Part shown: piece after piece, positions 1-8,812 of the stretch
Position numbering within the stretch: position 1 is the first letter of the stretch
How the letters are laid out: each line of letters starts with the position of its first letter
Assembly: GCA_018401875.1 (NCBI GenBank)
Contig: JAGYJZ010000005.1
Span: forward strand, 124,001 to 188,000
DNA: 64,000 nt
Direction of reading: 5' to 3'
From: Salibacteraceae bacterium
Lineage (GTDB): Bacteria > Bacteroidota > Bacteroidia > Flavobacteriales_G > Salibacteraceae
Position numbers and translations under genes: made by a program
The notes under the pieces: model-generated
Database searches by the model: none
What the model was told of the DNA's origin: nothing
Seen by the model: only the letters and a program-made list of their open reading frames with translations

Positions 1-719
1 AAGACGCCATACCAAAACACATTGCCATTATTATGGATGGAAATGGGCGTTGGGCAAAAGAGCGCGGTAAGCCGAGAATTTTCGGGCATCGAAATGCACT
101 GGAGGCTGTTAAAGACACCACAGAAACAGCTGCTAGAATTGGTGTAAAACACGTTACTCTTTACGCGTTTTCAACTGAAAACTGGAAGCGGCCTCAGCGG
201 GAAGTGAATGCCCTTATGGAACTTTTGGTGAACACGATCAACAAGGAAATTAAAAACCTCCAGAAAAATAAAATCAAGCTTACTGCTATTGGCGATCTTA
301 AATCGTTGCCCTCTGCAACACAAAGAGAACTTGCACGAGCCATTGAAGCGACCAAAAACAATACACAGTTAGAAGTAATTCTTGCACTGAGCTACAGCTC
401 AAGGTGGGAGATTACTCAAGGAGTAAAAAAACTCGCTGAAGATGTTAAAAAGGGCGAAGTTGATCCCGATACAATAAATGAGGAAACGGTTAGTTCATAC
501 CTTGCAACGAGCAAAATTCCTGACCCCGAATTGATGATAAGAACAAGTGGCGAAATGAGAATTAGCAATTTCCTTTTATGGCAATTGGCTTATGCCGAGT
601 TGATTTTTACTCCAAAACTGTGGCCAGATTTTAGAGGTATCGACCTTATTCAAGCCGTTTTAGACTATCAAAAAAGAGAACGTAGATTTGGTATGACCAG
701 CGAACAGGTTAAGGTATAA
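1..719 (+). CDS. uppS: Isoprenyl (undecaprenyl) diphosphate synthase, 5' end cut by window edge
   Basis: Cis-prenyltransferase that condenses isopentenyl diphosphates onto farnesyl diphosphate to make the C55 lipid carrier for peptidoglycan and other envelope polymers. The frame is open from base 3, reading DAIPKHIAIIMDGNGRWA, so the true start lies before the window and the ATG at 33 is internal: it encodes the Met before the catalytic Asp of the MDGNGRWA motif. Further family motifs are LYAFSTENWKRP and, near the C-terminus, RTSGEMRISNFLLWQ followed by AYAEL and WPDF. Only about 10-20 N-terminal residues seem to be missing. bamA starts 7 bases after the stop, so the two are probably co-transcribed, a common arrangement in Bacteroidota. 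Confidence 0.96.
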   Translation, partial: DAIPKHIAIIMDGNGRWAKERGKPRIFGHRNALEAVKDTTETAARIGVKHVTLYAFSTENWKRPQREVNALMELLVNTINKEIKNLQKNKIKLTAIGDLKSLPSATQRELARAIEATKNNTQLEVILALSYSSRWEITQGVKKLAEDVKKGEVDPDTINEETVSSYLATSKIPDPELMIRTSGEMRISNFLLWQLAYAELIFTPKLWPDFRGIDLIQAVLDYQKRERRFGMTSEQVKV

Positions 720-726
720 AGGTTTC

Positions 727-3432
727 ATGAACAAGTTTCTCTCTTCCATTTTTACGGCTTCGCTGGCCTTGTTAGCTTTCACAGCAATTGCCCAAGTGCG
801 CATAGGCTCATCTTCCTCTTTTTCATACAGCGCGCCAAAAACCTATGAAATTGGCGGAATCACAGTAGAAGGTGCTGATAATCTGGACGAGGGTGCCATT
901 AGGCTTCTTTCAGGGCTCAACGTAGGTGACAAAATTGACATCCCCGGAGAAGAGACCTCAGAAGCCTTAAAAAAACTCTGGAAGCAAGACTTGTTTAGCG
1001 ATGTTCAGCTCTTATCGCAACGCATTGAGGGAAAGAAGATCTTTCTCGTAATTAAGATCACCGAAAGGTCGCGCCTCTCTCGATTTAAATTTGTGGGTGT
1101 TTCCAAATCAGAAGCCGATGACTTGAGGGAAAAAATCAATCTCTACAAAGAAAAAATCGTCACTGACAACCTTGTTATTTCTACGAAAAATAAAGTGTAC
1201 GCCTTTTATGAAGACAAAGGCTTTCGCTCTGCTGAAGTTACCGTAAATCAAGAAGTTGACAGTCTATTTAGGAATCACGTAATGCTGACGATCGCTGTCG
1301 ACAAAAACAAAAAAGTCAAGATCAGAAACATCAATGTGATTGGAAATACTCAATTCAGCGCTGCAAAGGTTAAAGGCACCTTTAAAGAAACAAAAGAAAA
1401 GAGCTATTTCAAACCTTTTCTTCATTTAGACACACTCAGTAAAACAGTAATCAAAAGTGTATTTGGTGACATCCGTTCGATTCCAAATCACTTGCTGAAA
1501 TATGGCCAAAATCATATGAAACTGAGGATTTTTAAATCGTCAAAATACCTTCAAGATAATTTTGATGCCGACAAAGAAGTGCTCGTTACAAAATACAATC
1601 AGAAAGGCTATCGCGATGCGCGTGTCATCAATGATACGGTTTACGACATAGGAAATAGTTTGGTAAATATAGACTTAACCCTTTCTGAAGGTGACCGATA
1701 CTATTTCCGAAACATAAAATGGATTGGAAACACAAAGTATTCATCCGATGTGTTGACCAAAGCACTCGGAATCAAAAACGGAGACGTTTATGATCCTATC
1801 AAGTTAGAGGCACGGCTTTACATGGATCAAAATGGTGGAGACGTGACATCACTTTACATGGACAATGGTTATTTGTTCTTCCAACTCGACCCACAGGAAA
1901 TATTGGTTGGAAAAGACTCCATCGATTTGGAAATTAGAATGTATGAAGGCCAACAAGCTAGGATCAATAAAGTTACCGTAACTGGAAACACAAAAACCAA
2001 CGACTATGTTGTCTTGCGTGAACTAAGAACAAGACCAGGTCAACTCTTTAGTCGTGCAGACATTATTCGCTCGCAGCGTGAGCTTTCTGTTCTTGGGTTT
2101 TTCGATCCTGAGAATATGAATGTAATTCCAACCCCTGACCCAACTACAGGAACCGTAGACATTGAATACATGGTTCAAGAAAAACCAAACGATCAGTTAA
2201 CGCTTCAAGGTGGTTATGGTAGCGGGATTCTGATCGCTACGGTTGGAGTGCAGTTCAACAACTTTTCATCAAAAAATATTTTCAAACCTAAAGAATGGAA
2301 CGGTCCGCTGCCATCAGGCGATGGTCAAAAGTTTGGAGTTCAATACAACACAAATGGCCCTGCTTTTCAATCGTTCAACGTTTCGTTTACAGAGCCCTGG
2401 TTAGGCGGTAAAAAGCCAACAAGCTTGACACTTTCTGCATTTTACTCCTTCTTTTCTACGGGGGCAAACAAAAGAGCGCCAACGAGTTCAGAAAGTCTGA
2501 CGCAAGAATTTTGGGGTCGTGATAAACCTCTGTATGTATTCAATGTAAATCGAACATTCTTCGAACGAAGAGGAATAGCAGCTCAAATTGGCTCTAGGCT
2601 AAAATGGCCAGATGACTATTTCACCGCTTTTGTTGAAATCAGTGGACAGCAATACACCTTTCAAAACCAAACTTTTCTAAATCAGGCCAACCGCTCTTTT
2701 CCAACAGGTCAGGTTTACAACTTATATGCAAAATTCAAAATTGCCCGAAGCTCTATTGACCAAGCTATTTTCCCAACATTAGGTTCTGAGTTTACTTTCT
2801 CAGGCCAATTTGCGCCACCCTATAGTTTTTTCAACAACAAAGATTACTCTGACTTGAGCGCAGCAGAGCGCTTCAAGTGGCTGGAATACCACAAATGGAA
2901 ATTCACAGGAGCATTATATAATAAGCTCTTTGATAAGTTTGTTCTTTACACCCGCGTAGGTTATGGTGTCTTAGGTCAATATAACCGACAAGTAGGCATG
3001 GTTCCGTTTGAGCGTTTCTTCCTCGGAGGCGATCCATTCTCAAATGCCGTTAATCAACTCGATTCTAGAGAAATCATTTCACTCAGAGGGTATGGCGGCT
3101 CTAATCTATCACCCACAAACGGTGCTACCTTAATCAATAAATACACGGCAGAATTGAGGTATCCTTTCTCGCTAAACCCGAGTGCTACCATTTATGGCCT
3201 TGGATTTGTAGAGGCAGGAAACAGTTGGGGCTCATTCGAAGGTTTTAATCCTTTTGACGTTTACAAATCAGCCGGTCTTGGTGTTCGCATCTTCTTACCG
3301 ATGTTCGGTTTACTAGGCGTAGATTGGGGGTACAGATTGGATGATAGAGAAGGACGCACTGGATTCCCACCGTTTGACACCCAAAGGTCGAGATTCCACT
3401 TTACCATGGGCATGAATTTTGGAGACTTATAA
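727..3432 (+). CDS. bamA: Outer membrane protein assembly factor BamA
   Basis: Central subunit of the beta-barrel assembly machine, which inserts proteins into the outer membrane. The 901-residue product starts with a signal peptide ending in LLAFTAIAQ. POTRA repeats fill roughly residues 35-480; examples are FKFVGVSKSEADDLREKI and INVIGNTQFSAAKVKGTF. A 16-strand Omp85 barrel follows. The conserved loop-6 motif is seen as SLRGYGGSNLSP near residue 790, and the last strand ends FHFTMGMNFGDL. It is longer than E. coli BamA (about 810 residues), as is usual in Bacteroidota. It sits between uppS and two periplasmic chaperone genes, the standard envelope-biogenesis order. Confidence 0.96.
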   Translation: MNKFLSSIFTASLALLAFTAIAQVRIGSSSSFSYSAPKTYEIGGITVEGADNLDEGAIRLLSGLNVGDKIDIPGEETSEALKKLWKQDLFSDVQLLSQRIEGKKIFLVIKITERSRLSRFKFVGVSKSEADDLREKINLYKEKIVTDNLVISTKNKVYAFYEDKGFRSAEVTVNQEVDSLFRNHVMLTIAVDKNKKVKIRNINVIGNTQFSAAKVKGTFKETKEKSYFKPFLHLDTLSKTVIKSVFGDIRSIPNHLLKYGQNHMKLRIFKSSKYLQDNFDADKEVLVTKYNQKGYRDARVINDTVYDIGNSLVNIDLTLSEGDRYYFRNIKWIGNTKYSSDVLTKALGIKNGDVYDPIKLEARLYMDQNGGDVTSLYMDNGYLFFQLDPQEILVGKDSIDLEIRMYEGQQARINKVTVTGNTKTNDYVVLRELRTRPGQLFSRADIIRSQRELSVLGFFDPENMNVIPTPDPTTGTVDIEYMVQEKPNDQLTLQGGYGSGILIATVGVQFNNFSSKNIFKPKEWNGPLPSGDGQKFGVQYNTNGPAFQSFNVSFTEPWLGGKKPTSLTLSAFYSFFSTGANKRAPTSSESLTQEFWGRDKPLYVFNVNRTFFERRGIAAQIGSRLKWPDDYFTAFVEISGQQYTFQNQTFLNQANRSFPTGQVYNLYAKFKIARSSIDQAIFPTLGSEFTFSGQFAPPYSFFNNKDYSDLSAAERFKWLEYHKWKFTGALYNKLFDKFVLYTRVGYGVLGQYNRQVGMVPFERFFLGGDPFSNAVNQLDSREIISLRGYGGSNLSPTNGATLINKYTAELRYPFSLNPSATIYGLGFVEAGNSWGSFEGFNPFDVYKSAGLGVRIFLPMFGLLGVDWGYRLDDREGRTGFPPFDTQRSRFHFTMGMNFGDL

Positions 3433-3445
3433 AAATTGAAAAAAT

Positions 3446-3976
3446 ATGAAATTGAAAAAAATTCTAATACTGATAGTTGCGCTTGCAGCAAGCTCAAACA
3501 TGGCAGCGCAGCGATACGCGTTTATCGATACCGATTATATTCTAGAGCAAATACCTGCTTATAAAGAGGCGCAAGCCGAAATTGACGCGCAGGCCGAGAA
3601 GTGGCAAAAGCAAATTTCAGCGCGCTACGATGAAATCGAAAGCATGTATACAGCATATAAGGCTGAACAAGTCCTGCTTACTCCTGACATGAAAAAAGTT
3701 AAAGAGCAGGAAATCATTCAAAAAGAAAAAGAAGCAAAAGACTTTCAAAAGCAAAAATTTGGCGTTGAAGGTGATTTGTTTAAGCTTCGCCAAGAATTAG
3801 TAAAACCCATCCAAGAATCAGTATTCGAAGCAGTGCAAAAAATGGCCGAACAAAAGAGTTATGCTGTTATTTTTGACAAAGCTGCTACAAGCTCAGCCAT
3901 TATTTATGCCAGTCCAAAATACGATCAAAGTGAAGAAATTCTTCAGCGATTAGGTTTTACTGCAGGAACCGAATAA
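3446..3976 (+). CDS. OmpH/Skp-family periplasmic chaperone (copy 1)
   Basis: Skp-like holdase that keeps unfolded outer-membrane proteins soluble on their way to BamA. The 176-residue product has a signal peptide (lysine-rich start, hydrophobic LILIVALAASSNMAAQ), then YAFIDTDYILEQIPAYKEA, the typical start of the OmpH domain. A long charged coiled-coil hairpin covers about residues 40-130, and the compact tail reads YAVIFDKAATSSAIIYASPKYD. It starts 13 bases after bamA and is followed 37 bases later by a paralogue. Tandem ompH genes after bamA are common in Flavobacteriia. The family call is firm; a division of labour between the copies is not visible from sequence. Confidence 0.93.
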   Translation: MKLKKILILIVALAASSNMAAQRYAFIDTDYILEQIPAYKEAQAEIDAQAEKWQKQISARYDEIESMYTAYKAEQVLLTPDMKKVKEQEIIQKEKEAKDFQKQKFGVEGDLFKLRQELVKPIQESVFEAVQKMAEQKSYAVIFDKAATSSAIIYASPKYDQSEEILQRLGFTAGTE

Positions 3977-4013
3977 TTAATACTGTTTATTTGCACCTTA
4001 AAGTCATTTAGCC

Positions 4014-4529
4014 ATGAAATACATAGTACTTACCCTCGCCAGTTTGGCAATCATCACTTCGTCAATTACAGCCCAAACGAAAACTAAATTTGGCCATGTT
4101 GATTCTCAGGCTTTACTGGAGGCCATGCCTGAAAAAGCGGAAGCCGATAAAAAGCTCGAAGAATTTGCCGCTACGCTAGAAAAGCAATTGGGAGCAATGT
4201 CTTCAGAATGGGAATCGAAGGTTCAGGACTACCGAGCCAACGAAGCGGTAATGTCAGACATCATTGCTCAAACAAAAGCCGAAGAAATTCAGAATTTAGA
4301 GCAGCGAATCCAAGCATTCCAACAAAATGCGCAGCAGCGCTTAGCCAAAGAAGAAGGAAGTGTTTACCAACCCATTCTGGATAAAGCGAAAGCATCTATC
4401 GAGAAGGTTGCTGAAGAAAACGGATACTCCTATGTCTTCGACACGAGCTCAGGTTCACTGCTTTATCAACCTGAATCAGATGATATTTTACCGCTCGTGA
4501 AAGCAGATTTAGGCATCGCCACTCCATAA
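4014..4529 (+). CDS. OmpH/Skp-family periplasmic chaperone (copy 2)
   Basis: Second Skp-like chaperone of the bamA cluster, 171 residues. It has a signal peptide ending ITSSITAQ, then KFGHVDSQALLEAMPEKAEADKKL, a Gln/Glu/Lys-rich coiled coil (about 40-125) and the conserved end YVFDTSSGSLLYQ. The reading frame and domain order match the preceding gene, but the sequences have diverged clearly, so this is an old duplication. The 37-base spacer holds TTTATTTG, one mismatch from the Bacteroidota -7 box, so some independent transcription is possible. A terminator hairpin follows directly and closes the cluster. Confidence 0.93.
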   Translation: MKYIVLTLASLAIITSSITAQTKTKFGHVDSQALLEAMPEKAEADKKLEEFAATLEKQLGAMSSEWESKVQDYRANEAVMSDIIAQTKAEEIQNLEQRIQAFQQNAQQRLAKEEGSVYQPILDKAKASIEKVAEENGYSYVFDTSSGSLLYQPESDDILPLVKADLGIATP

Positions 4530-4533
4530 AACG

Positions 4534-4559
4534 AATCCCGATTTTCATCGGGATTTTTT
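4534..4559 (+). terminator. Rho-independent terminator after the bamA-ompH cluster
   Basis: Perfect 8-bp stem AATCCCGA / TCGGGATT with a 6-base loop (TTTTCA), followed by a run of six T. It begins 4 bases after the second ompH stop and ends 14 bases before the murI start, so murI is largely insulated from the upstream operon. Confidence 0.9.
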
Positions 4560-4573
4560 AATTCTAGGCTTTT

Positions 4574-5359
4574 TTGAAAAGTGAAGCACCGATAGGCGTA
4601 TTTGATTCAGGAGTTGGTGGATTGTCAATTTGGAATGAAATTCACCATCTACTGCCTAACGAATCGACCATCTATTTAGCCGATTCGCTCAATGCACCCT
4701 ATGGCGATAAAGGCAAACAAACCATCATTGAGCTTAGCATTAAAAACACGGAGCTGTTGCTTTCAAAAGGCTGTAAACTGATTGTGGTGGCCTGCAACAC
4801 CGCTACAACAAATGCCATAGGTCACCTTCGTGAAAATTATGATGTTCCATTCATTGGTATAGAACCCGCCACCAAACCTGCGGCTATTTCCACCAACACA
4901 AAAAAAATTGGAATACTGGCCACCAAAGGAACCTTGGCGAGTGAATTGTTTATTAATACGTCTTCCGCATTTCGTGGAAATGTAGAAATCATCGAAACCA
5001 TAGGAGAAGGTCTTGTGCCAATTATTGAGTCTGGAAATTTAAACGAGGCCAATAACTTGCTTAAAAAATACATTATGCCTATGGTAGAAGCAGGAGTCGA
5101 CAATATTGTACTCGGCTGTTCACACTACCCTTTTCTGATTGATCAAATAAAAGCGATGGTTCCCGATGGGGTAACGATCATTGACTCTGGCGCAGCTGTG
5201 GCACGACAAACTAAGAATATGCTCGAATTGAGCAGCCTACTTTCCAATGAAAAAGACAGTACGATTGAGTTTTTCACCAATGCCAAGATTGAAGTGTTAA
5301 ATATGTTTCTACAGAAAATTGGGGTTGATCGTTATCAGTCTTCCTATTTGAAGTTCTGA
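4574..5359 (+). CDS. murI: Glutamate racemase
   Basis: Interconverts L- and D-glutamate, supplying D-Glu for peptidoglycan stem peptides. The product is 261 residues. The cofactor-independent two-cysteine active site is intact: GVFDSGVGGLS (Asp11, Ser13), VVACNTATT (Cys74) and LGCSHYPFL (Cys182, His184). The start is a TTG at 4574; no ATG lies between the upstream terminator and the FDSGVGG motif, and the family begins at this point, so TTG is the only sensible start. The gene converges on the carbonic-anhydrase-like gene with only 5 bases between the stops. Confidence 0.96.
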   Translation: MKSEAPIGVFDSGVGGLSIWNEIHHLLPNESTIYLADSLNAPYGDKGKQTIIELSIKNTELLLSKGCKLIVVACNTATTNAIGHLRENYDVPFIGIEPATKPAAISTNTKKIGILATKGTLASELFINTSSAFRGNVEIIETIGEGLVPIIESGNLNEANNLLKKYIMPMVEAGVDNIVLGCSHYPFLIDQIKAMVPDGVTIIDSGAAVARQTKNMLELSSLLSNEKDSTIEFFTNAKIEVLNMFLQKIGVDRYQSSYLKF

Positions 5360-5364
5360 ACCTT

Positions 5365-5877
5365 CTATTTAAACCAGCTCGAATATTTCACGTAATTAGC
5401 TGCTATTCGCGCAATTTCACCATCAATCATTTCCTGAGAAACAGCTTTCCTGAACTTTGCCGGAACGCCTGCGTACAAACTCCCCGCTTTCACAACAGTA
5501 CCTTCCAGCACAACGGCTCCTGCAGCGATGATCGAGTTTGATTCGATGACAACATTATCCATAACAATTGCGCCCATCCCAATGAGCACATCGTCATGCA
5601 CTTCACAGCCATGAACCAAAGCATTGTGACCGATAGACACATTATTCCCCAATACGACCGTTGTTTTTTGATATGTAGCATGAATCACCGCTCCGTCTTG
5701 AACATTCACACGATTGCCCATACGAATGCTATTTACATCACCTCTCACCACTGCATTAAACCAAAATGAGCACTCGTCACCGCACTCAACATCACCTACA
5801 ATAGTAGCGTTTGGAGCAATGAAGCAATCGTTTCCAAACTGAGGTGAAATTCCATTTACGGGTAAAATAGTTGCCAT
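5365..5877 (-). CDS. Gamma-carbonic-anhydrase-family protein (left-handed beta-helix)
   Basis: Trimeric hexapeptide-repeat protein of the YrdA/PaaY/gamma-CA group, 170 residues. The sequence shows the repeating [LIV]-G-x4 pattern (IVGDVECGD, VLGNNVSIGHNALVHGCEV, VLIGMGAIVMDNVVI) and histidines in the positions that bind metal: VIHATY, SIGHNALVHGC. Family members are predicted or shown carbonic anhydrases, but several have no measured activity, so the function stays putative. It ends with a short helical tail (SQEMIDGEIARIAANYVKYSSWFK). It is divergent from nfu and convergent with murI. Confidence 0.9.
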   Translation of the reverse strand: MATILPVNGISPQFGNDCFIAPNATIVGDVECGDECSFWFNAVVRGDVNSIRMGNRVNVQDGAVIHATYQKTTVVLGNNVSIGHNALVHGCEVHDDVLIGMGAIVMDNVVIESNSIIAAGAVVLEGTVVKAGSLYAGVPAKFRKAVSQEMIDGEIARIAANYVKYSSWFK

Positions 5878-5893
5878 TAATCGTTGTTTAGAA

Positions 5894-5901
5894 CAAAGCT
5901 A
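5894..5901 (-). promoter_or_regulatory. Predicted -7 box of the gamma-CA gene
   Basis: TAGCTTTG on the minus strand matches the Bacteroidota -7 consensus TAnnTTTG exactly, 16 bases before the ATG at 5877. I found no TTG at the usual -33 distance. Confidence 0.6.
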
Positions 5902-5921
5902 GTGCAACGCTGTTGGAATTC

Positions 5922-5929
5922 TACATTTG
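5922..5929 (+). promoter_or_regulatory. Predicted -7 box of nfu
   Basis: TACATTTG matches TAnnTTTG exactly, 16 bases before the ATG at 5946. It lies downstream of another possible in-frame ATG (5913), which argues that translation starts at 5946. It is back to back with the gamma-CA box 20 bases away. Confidence 0.65.
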
Positions 5930-5945
5930 CACCAACAATTCAACC

Positions 5946-6560
5946 ATGAGCGAAAAGAAATTACCCTATATGATTTATGCTGAGGTTACACCAAACCCAG
6001 CCACAATGAAATTTGTATCGAACCACATCTTAGCTCAAAACGGTGCCATCTATGAATTCAATGGCGAGGCAGAAACGAAATACGCCCCATTTGCTCAACG
6101 CCTGTTTGGTTTTCCATTTGTGACAAAGGTGTTCATCACGCAAAATTTCATCACACTCTCAAAAGTTGACGGCTTAGAATGGGATGACGTGATGCTTGAA
6201 TTGAGGGAATACATCAGCAACTACCTCAACGCTGGTCAACCAATTTTTCTAGAGGGCGTTGACGCCAAATCTGAAGACGATGGTTCAGAAATATTCAGCG
6301 GAATTACAGATCATTCAAAAGCAAACACACCCATCGAAGAGCGCATCGTTGAAATCTTGGATGAGTACATTCGCCCAGCTGTTGAAGGCGATGGCGGAGC
6401 CATTCATTTTAAATCGTTTGAAGAAGGCAAACTCAACGTGGTATTGAAAGGAGCTTGCTCAGGCTGCCCATCGAGCAGTGTTACCCTAAAAGCCGGCATC
6501 AAAGCATTATTTGAACGAATGCTGCCGGAAGTAAAGGAAGTTGTGGCCGAAGAATTATAA
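5946..6560 (+). CDS. Nfu/NifU-type iron-sulfur cluster scaffold protein
   Basis: Carries and transfers Fe-S clusters to apoproteins. The 204-residue product has an Nfu N-terminal domain (AEVTPNPATMKFVSN, about residues 10-100) and a C-terminal NifU-like domain with the cluster-binding CxxC in KGACSGCPSSSVTL (Cys171, Cys174). The frame is open from an ATG at 5913, but I use 5946: the -7 box lies between the two, and family members begin near this Met. It is a single-gene unit, followed by the CHU_C protein after 78 bases without a convincing terminator. Confidence 0.93.
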   Translation: MSEKKLPYMIYAEVTPNPATMKFVSNHILAQNGAIYEFNGEAETKYAPFAQRLFGFPFVTKVFITQNFITLSKVDGLEWDDVMLELREYISNYLNAGQPIFLEGVDAKSEDDGSEIFSGITDHSKANTPIEERIVEILDEYIRPAVEGDGGAIHFKSFEEGKLNVVLKGACSGCPSSSVTLKAGIKALFERMLPEVKEVVAEEL

Positions 6561-6638
6561 TAGGATTACCCGCCTCATTCTAATTTCCTCTTTTTATTCT
6601 CGATTCATTTCACCAATTTGCAAGACTAAGTTTTTGTT

Positions 6639-8807
6639 TTGCAATTAAAAGCAGTTTATAGCGCCTTATTCGTTTCCCTCATGTTCATTTTGAGCGGCTC
6701 TGCGCACGCAGGGCATCTTGTGGGAGGTGAATTGTTCTATCAATGCATCGGTAATAATCAATATGTGGTAACGCTGAAAATGTACCGCGATTGCAATGGT
6801 AATGGCGCACCTTTTGACGAAACTGTTCAAATCGGAGTGTTTCACGGCATTAGCAATGCCCAACTCGGCATCTTATTGCTTGAGCATCCTGGAGTAATAG
6901 ACACATTGCCCTTCGCGCAAAACATTCCTTGCCTCGTTGACACGCCTAATATTTGTATTTCGACCACAAGTTATAGCGACACATTCGAAATCATTATTCC
7001 GCAAGGCGGAATATCCTTAGTTCATCAGCGGTGTTGCCGACCACCCAACGTCATCAACATCACCAACGTGCAAGACATTGGTTCAACCTATTACGCCTTC
7101 ATTCCCGACAATTCCGTGGCACCCTGCAATAGTTCACCATCCTACAAGTTCGTCCCACCGATTGCCTTGTGCGCTGATCTTTACTTGAATCTCGACTACT
7201 CAGCCACAGATATTGATGGCGATAGTTTAGTATACAGCTTTTGCAGGCCGTATCACGGAGGCAGTGCACAAAACCCAGCCCCTACTCCGGTGCCACCTCC
7301 TTTTCAAAGCGTGCCTTGGGCCGTTGGGTTTGACGATGTGAATCAGATTACAGCTTTTCCCGCCCTTACAGTTGACACTTTCACGGGTATTATCACCGGC
7401 AGACCCACCCAATTGGGAACATATGCTTTTGGTGTGTGCGTGCAAGAATGGAGAGATGGGGTTTTCATCAGCGAGAACAAACGAGACTTTCAGTTAACTA
7501 CAGCATATTGCGAAGTGGATGCAGCAGCAGCTATTGATAGTCTGTTAGAGGAATGCATCGGGTTCAATATTCAGTTTTTTAACTTGAGCACGCTTGGTGA
7601 TTCCTTTCATTGGGATTTTGGTGACAACACTACGCTTGATGATACAAGTAGTTTTCAAAACCCTTATTACGAATATCCTGATACAGGAATTTATGACATT
7701 ACTTTAATTGCTTACGGTGAGGTCTGTAATGATACAACAGCAATAAAATACCGCGTACAACATAAAATAGAACCCTTTTATGAGCGCCCTGTTGCGGATT
7801 GCCTTGACGGACACAATTACACCTTTGTGCCCGAGGGATTCTATCGAGAAACAACTTCTGCCCGGTGGGAATTTTGGAATGACACCGCAGAAATAAGCGA
7901 TGGCACTTTCCCAACAGCACATAAAACATATGACACCATCGGCTATCACAGCGTTACACTTCACTTCATAGACCAAAAATTGGGTTGTCGAAAATCATAC
8001 ACAGACAGCGTATTTGTAATTCCTAATCCAACCCTGCGTTTGCTTGACTCATTGCAAGAACAGTGCGCACCGTTCAACTATAAATTTTCTGCGGCCACCG
8101 CTGATGCGTATAACTACAACGTTCATTGGTTTGTTGATTCAAATTTCATTTCTGATTCGCTATCTGCAGGTGTTATAATAGATTCTGTAGGACAATACGA
8201 CCTCGCTATACGACTGATTACTGACTCGATGTGCATAGACACGGTGCGTCTTTTCTTTGAAAAACACATCGTTGTAAACGATACTCCAAGTGCTGGTTTT
8301 GCTTTATCGAGCCTGATTACCGATATGTATCATCCCGACTTTACGGTGTATGACAACAGTAGCAATGCACAAGCTTGGCAGTTCTTCTTAGACGATGATT
8401 ATATTTCACGATCGTTGGAATATGATTTTACCTTACCTGACACGGGAAATTACGTGGTATCTCAAATCGCTGAGCACAAAAGCGGATGTAAAGACACTGC
8501 CTACCAACAAATACGCGTAAAGCCTTCTTACTTATTTTATGCTCCAAACTCGTTTTCACCAAATGGAGATGGCAAAAATGAGACTTGGCGTCCTTCTGTG
8601 TTTGTTTACAACAGTTACGAATTATTCATTTTCGACCGATGGGGACACCCTGTATTCAACGCCAATGATCCTGCGTTGGGATGGAACGGCACGCAAATGA
8701 ACAATGGAGCAATTTGCCCATTGGGATCGTACTCCTATATCATTAACATCAAAGACGATGAAGATAAACCCCGTGAATACACAGGACTGATAAACCTTCT
8801 GCGCTGA
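6639..8807 (+). CDS. Secreted CHU_C (gliding-motility-associated C-terminal) surface protein with PKD domain
   Basis: A 722-residue protein predicted to be exported by Sec and then through the type IX secretion system. A TTG start gives a signal peptide ending LSGSAHA; the next ATG (6681) would leave too short a signal, so I keep TTG. The N-terminal domain (GHLVGGELFYQ, YRDCNGNG, later ATDIDGDSLVYSF) is shared with the 32782-36138 protein. A PKD-like module lies near residues 310-370 (FHWDFGDNTT, PDTGIYDITLIA). The C-terminus is a full CHU_C domain: NSFSPNGDGKNETW, LFIFDRWGHPVF, GSYSYIINIKD, YTGLINLLR. The ligand or adhesive role is unknown. It converges on odhB with 5 bases between. Confidence 0.9.
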   Translation: MQLKAVYSALFVSLMFILSGSAHAGHLVGGELFYQCIGNNQYVVTLKMYRDCNGNGAPFDETVQIGVFHGISNAQLGILLLEHPGVIDTLPFAQNIPCLVDTPNICISTTSYSDTFEIIIPQGGISLVHQRCCRPPNVINITNVQDIGSTYYAFIPDNSVAPCNSSPSYKFVPPIALCADLYLNLDYSATDIDGDSLVYSFCRPYHGGSAQNPAPTPVPPPFQSVPWAVGFDDVNQITAFPALTVDTFTGIITGRPTQLGTYAFGVCVQEWRDGVFISENKRDFQLTTAYCEVDAAAAIDSLLEECIGFNIQFFNLSTLGDSFHWDFGDNTTLDDTSSFQNPYYEYPDTGIYDITLIAYGEVCNDTTAIKYRVQHKIEPFYERPVADCLDGHNYTFVPEGFYRETTSARWEFWNDTAEISDGTFPTAHKTYDTIGYHSVTLHFIDQKLGCRKSYTDSVFVIPNPTLRLLDSLQEQCAPFNYKFSAATADAYNYNVHWFVDSNFISDSLSAGVIIDSVGQYDLAIRLITDSMCIDTVRLFFEKHIVVNDTPSAGFALSSLITDMYHPDFTVYDNSSNAQAWQFFLDDDYISRSLEYDFTLPDTGNYVVSQIAEHKSGCKDTAYQQIRVKPSYLFYAPNSFSPNGDGKNETWRPSVFVYNSYELFIFDRWGHPVFNANDPALGWNGTQMNNGAICPLGSYSYIINIKDDEDKPREYTGLINLLR

Positions 8808-8812
8808 TTGGG

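Noticed and set aside
3261-3497. Minus-strand frame across the bamA-ompH junction
   Set aside because: Spans the end of bamA and start of ompH; both of those are certain, and the frame has no motif.
5913-5945. Upstream ATG of nfu
   Set aside because: It precedes the -7 box TACATTTG and adds 11 residues that do not resemble the Nfu N-terminus.
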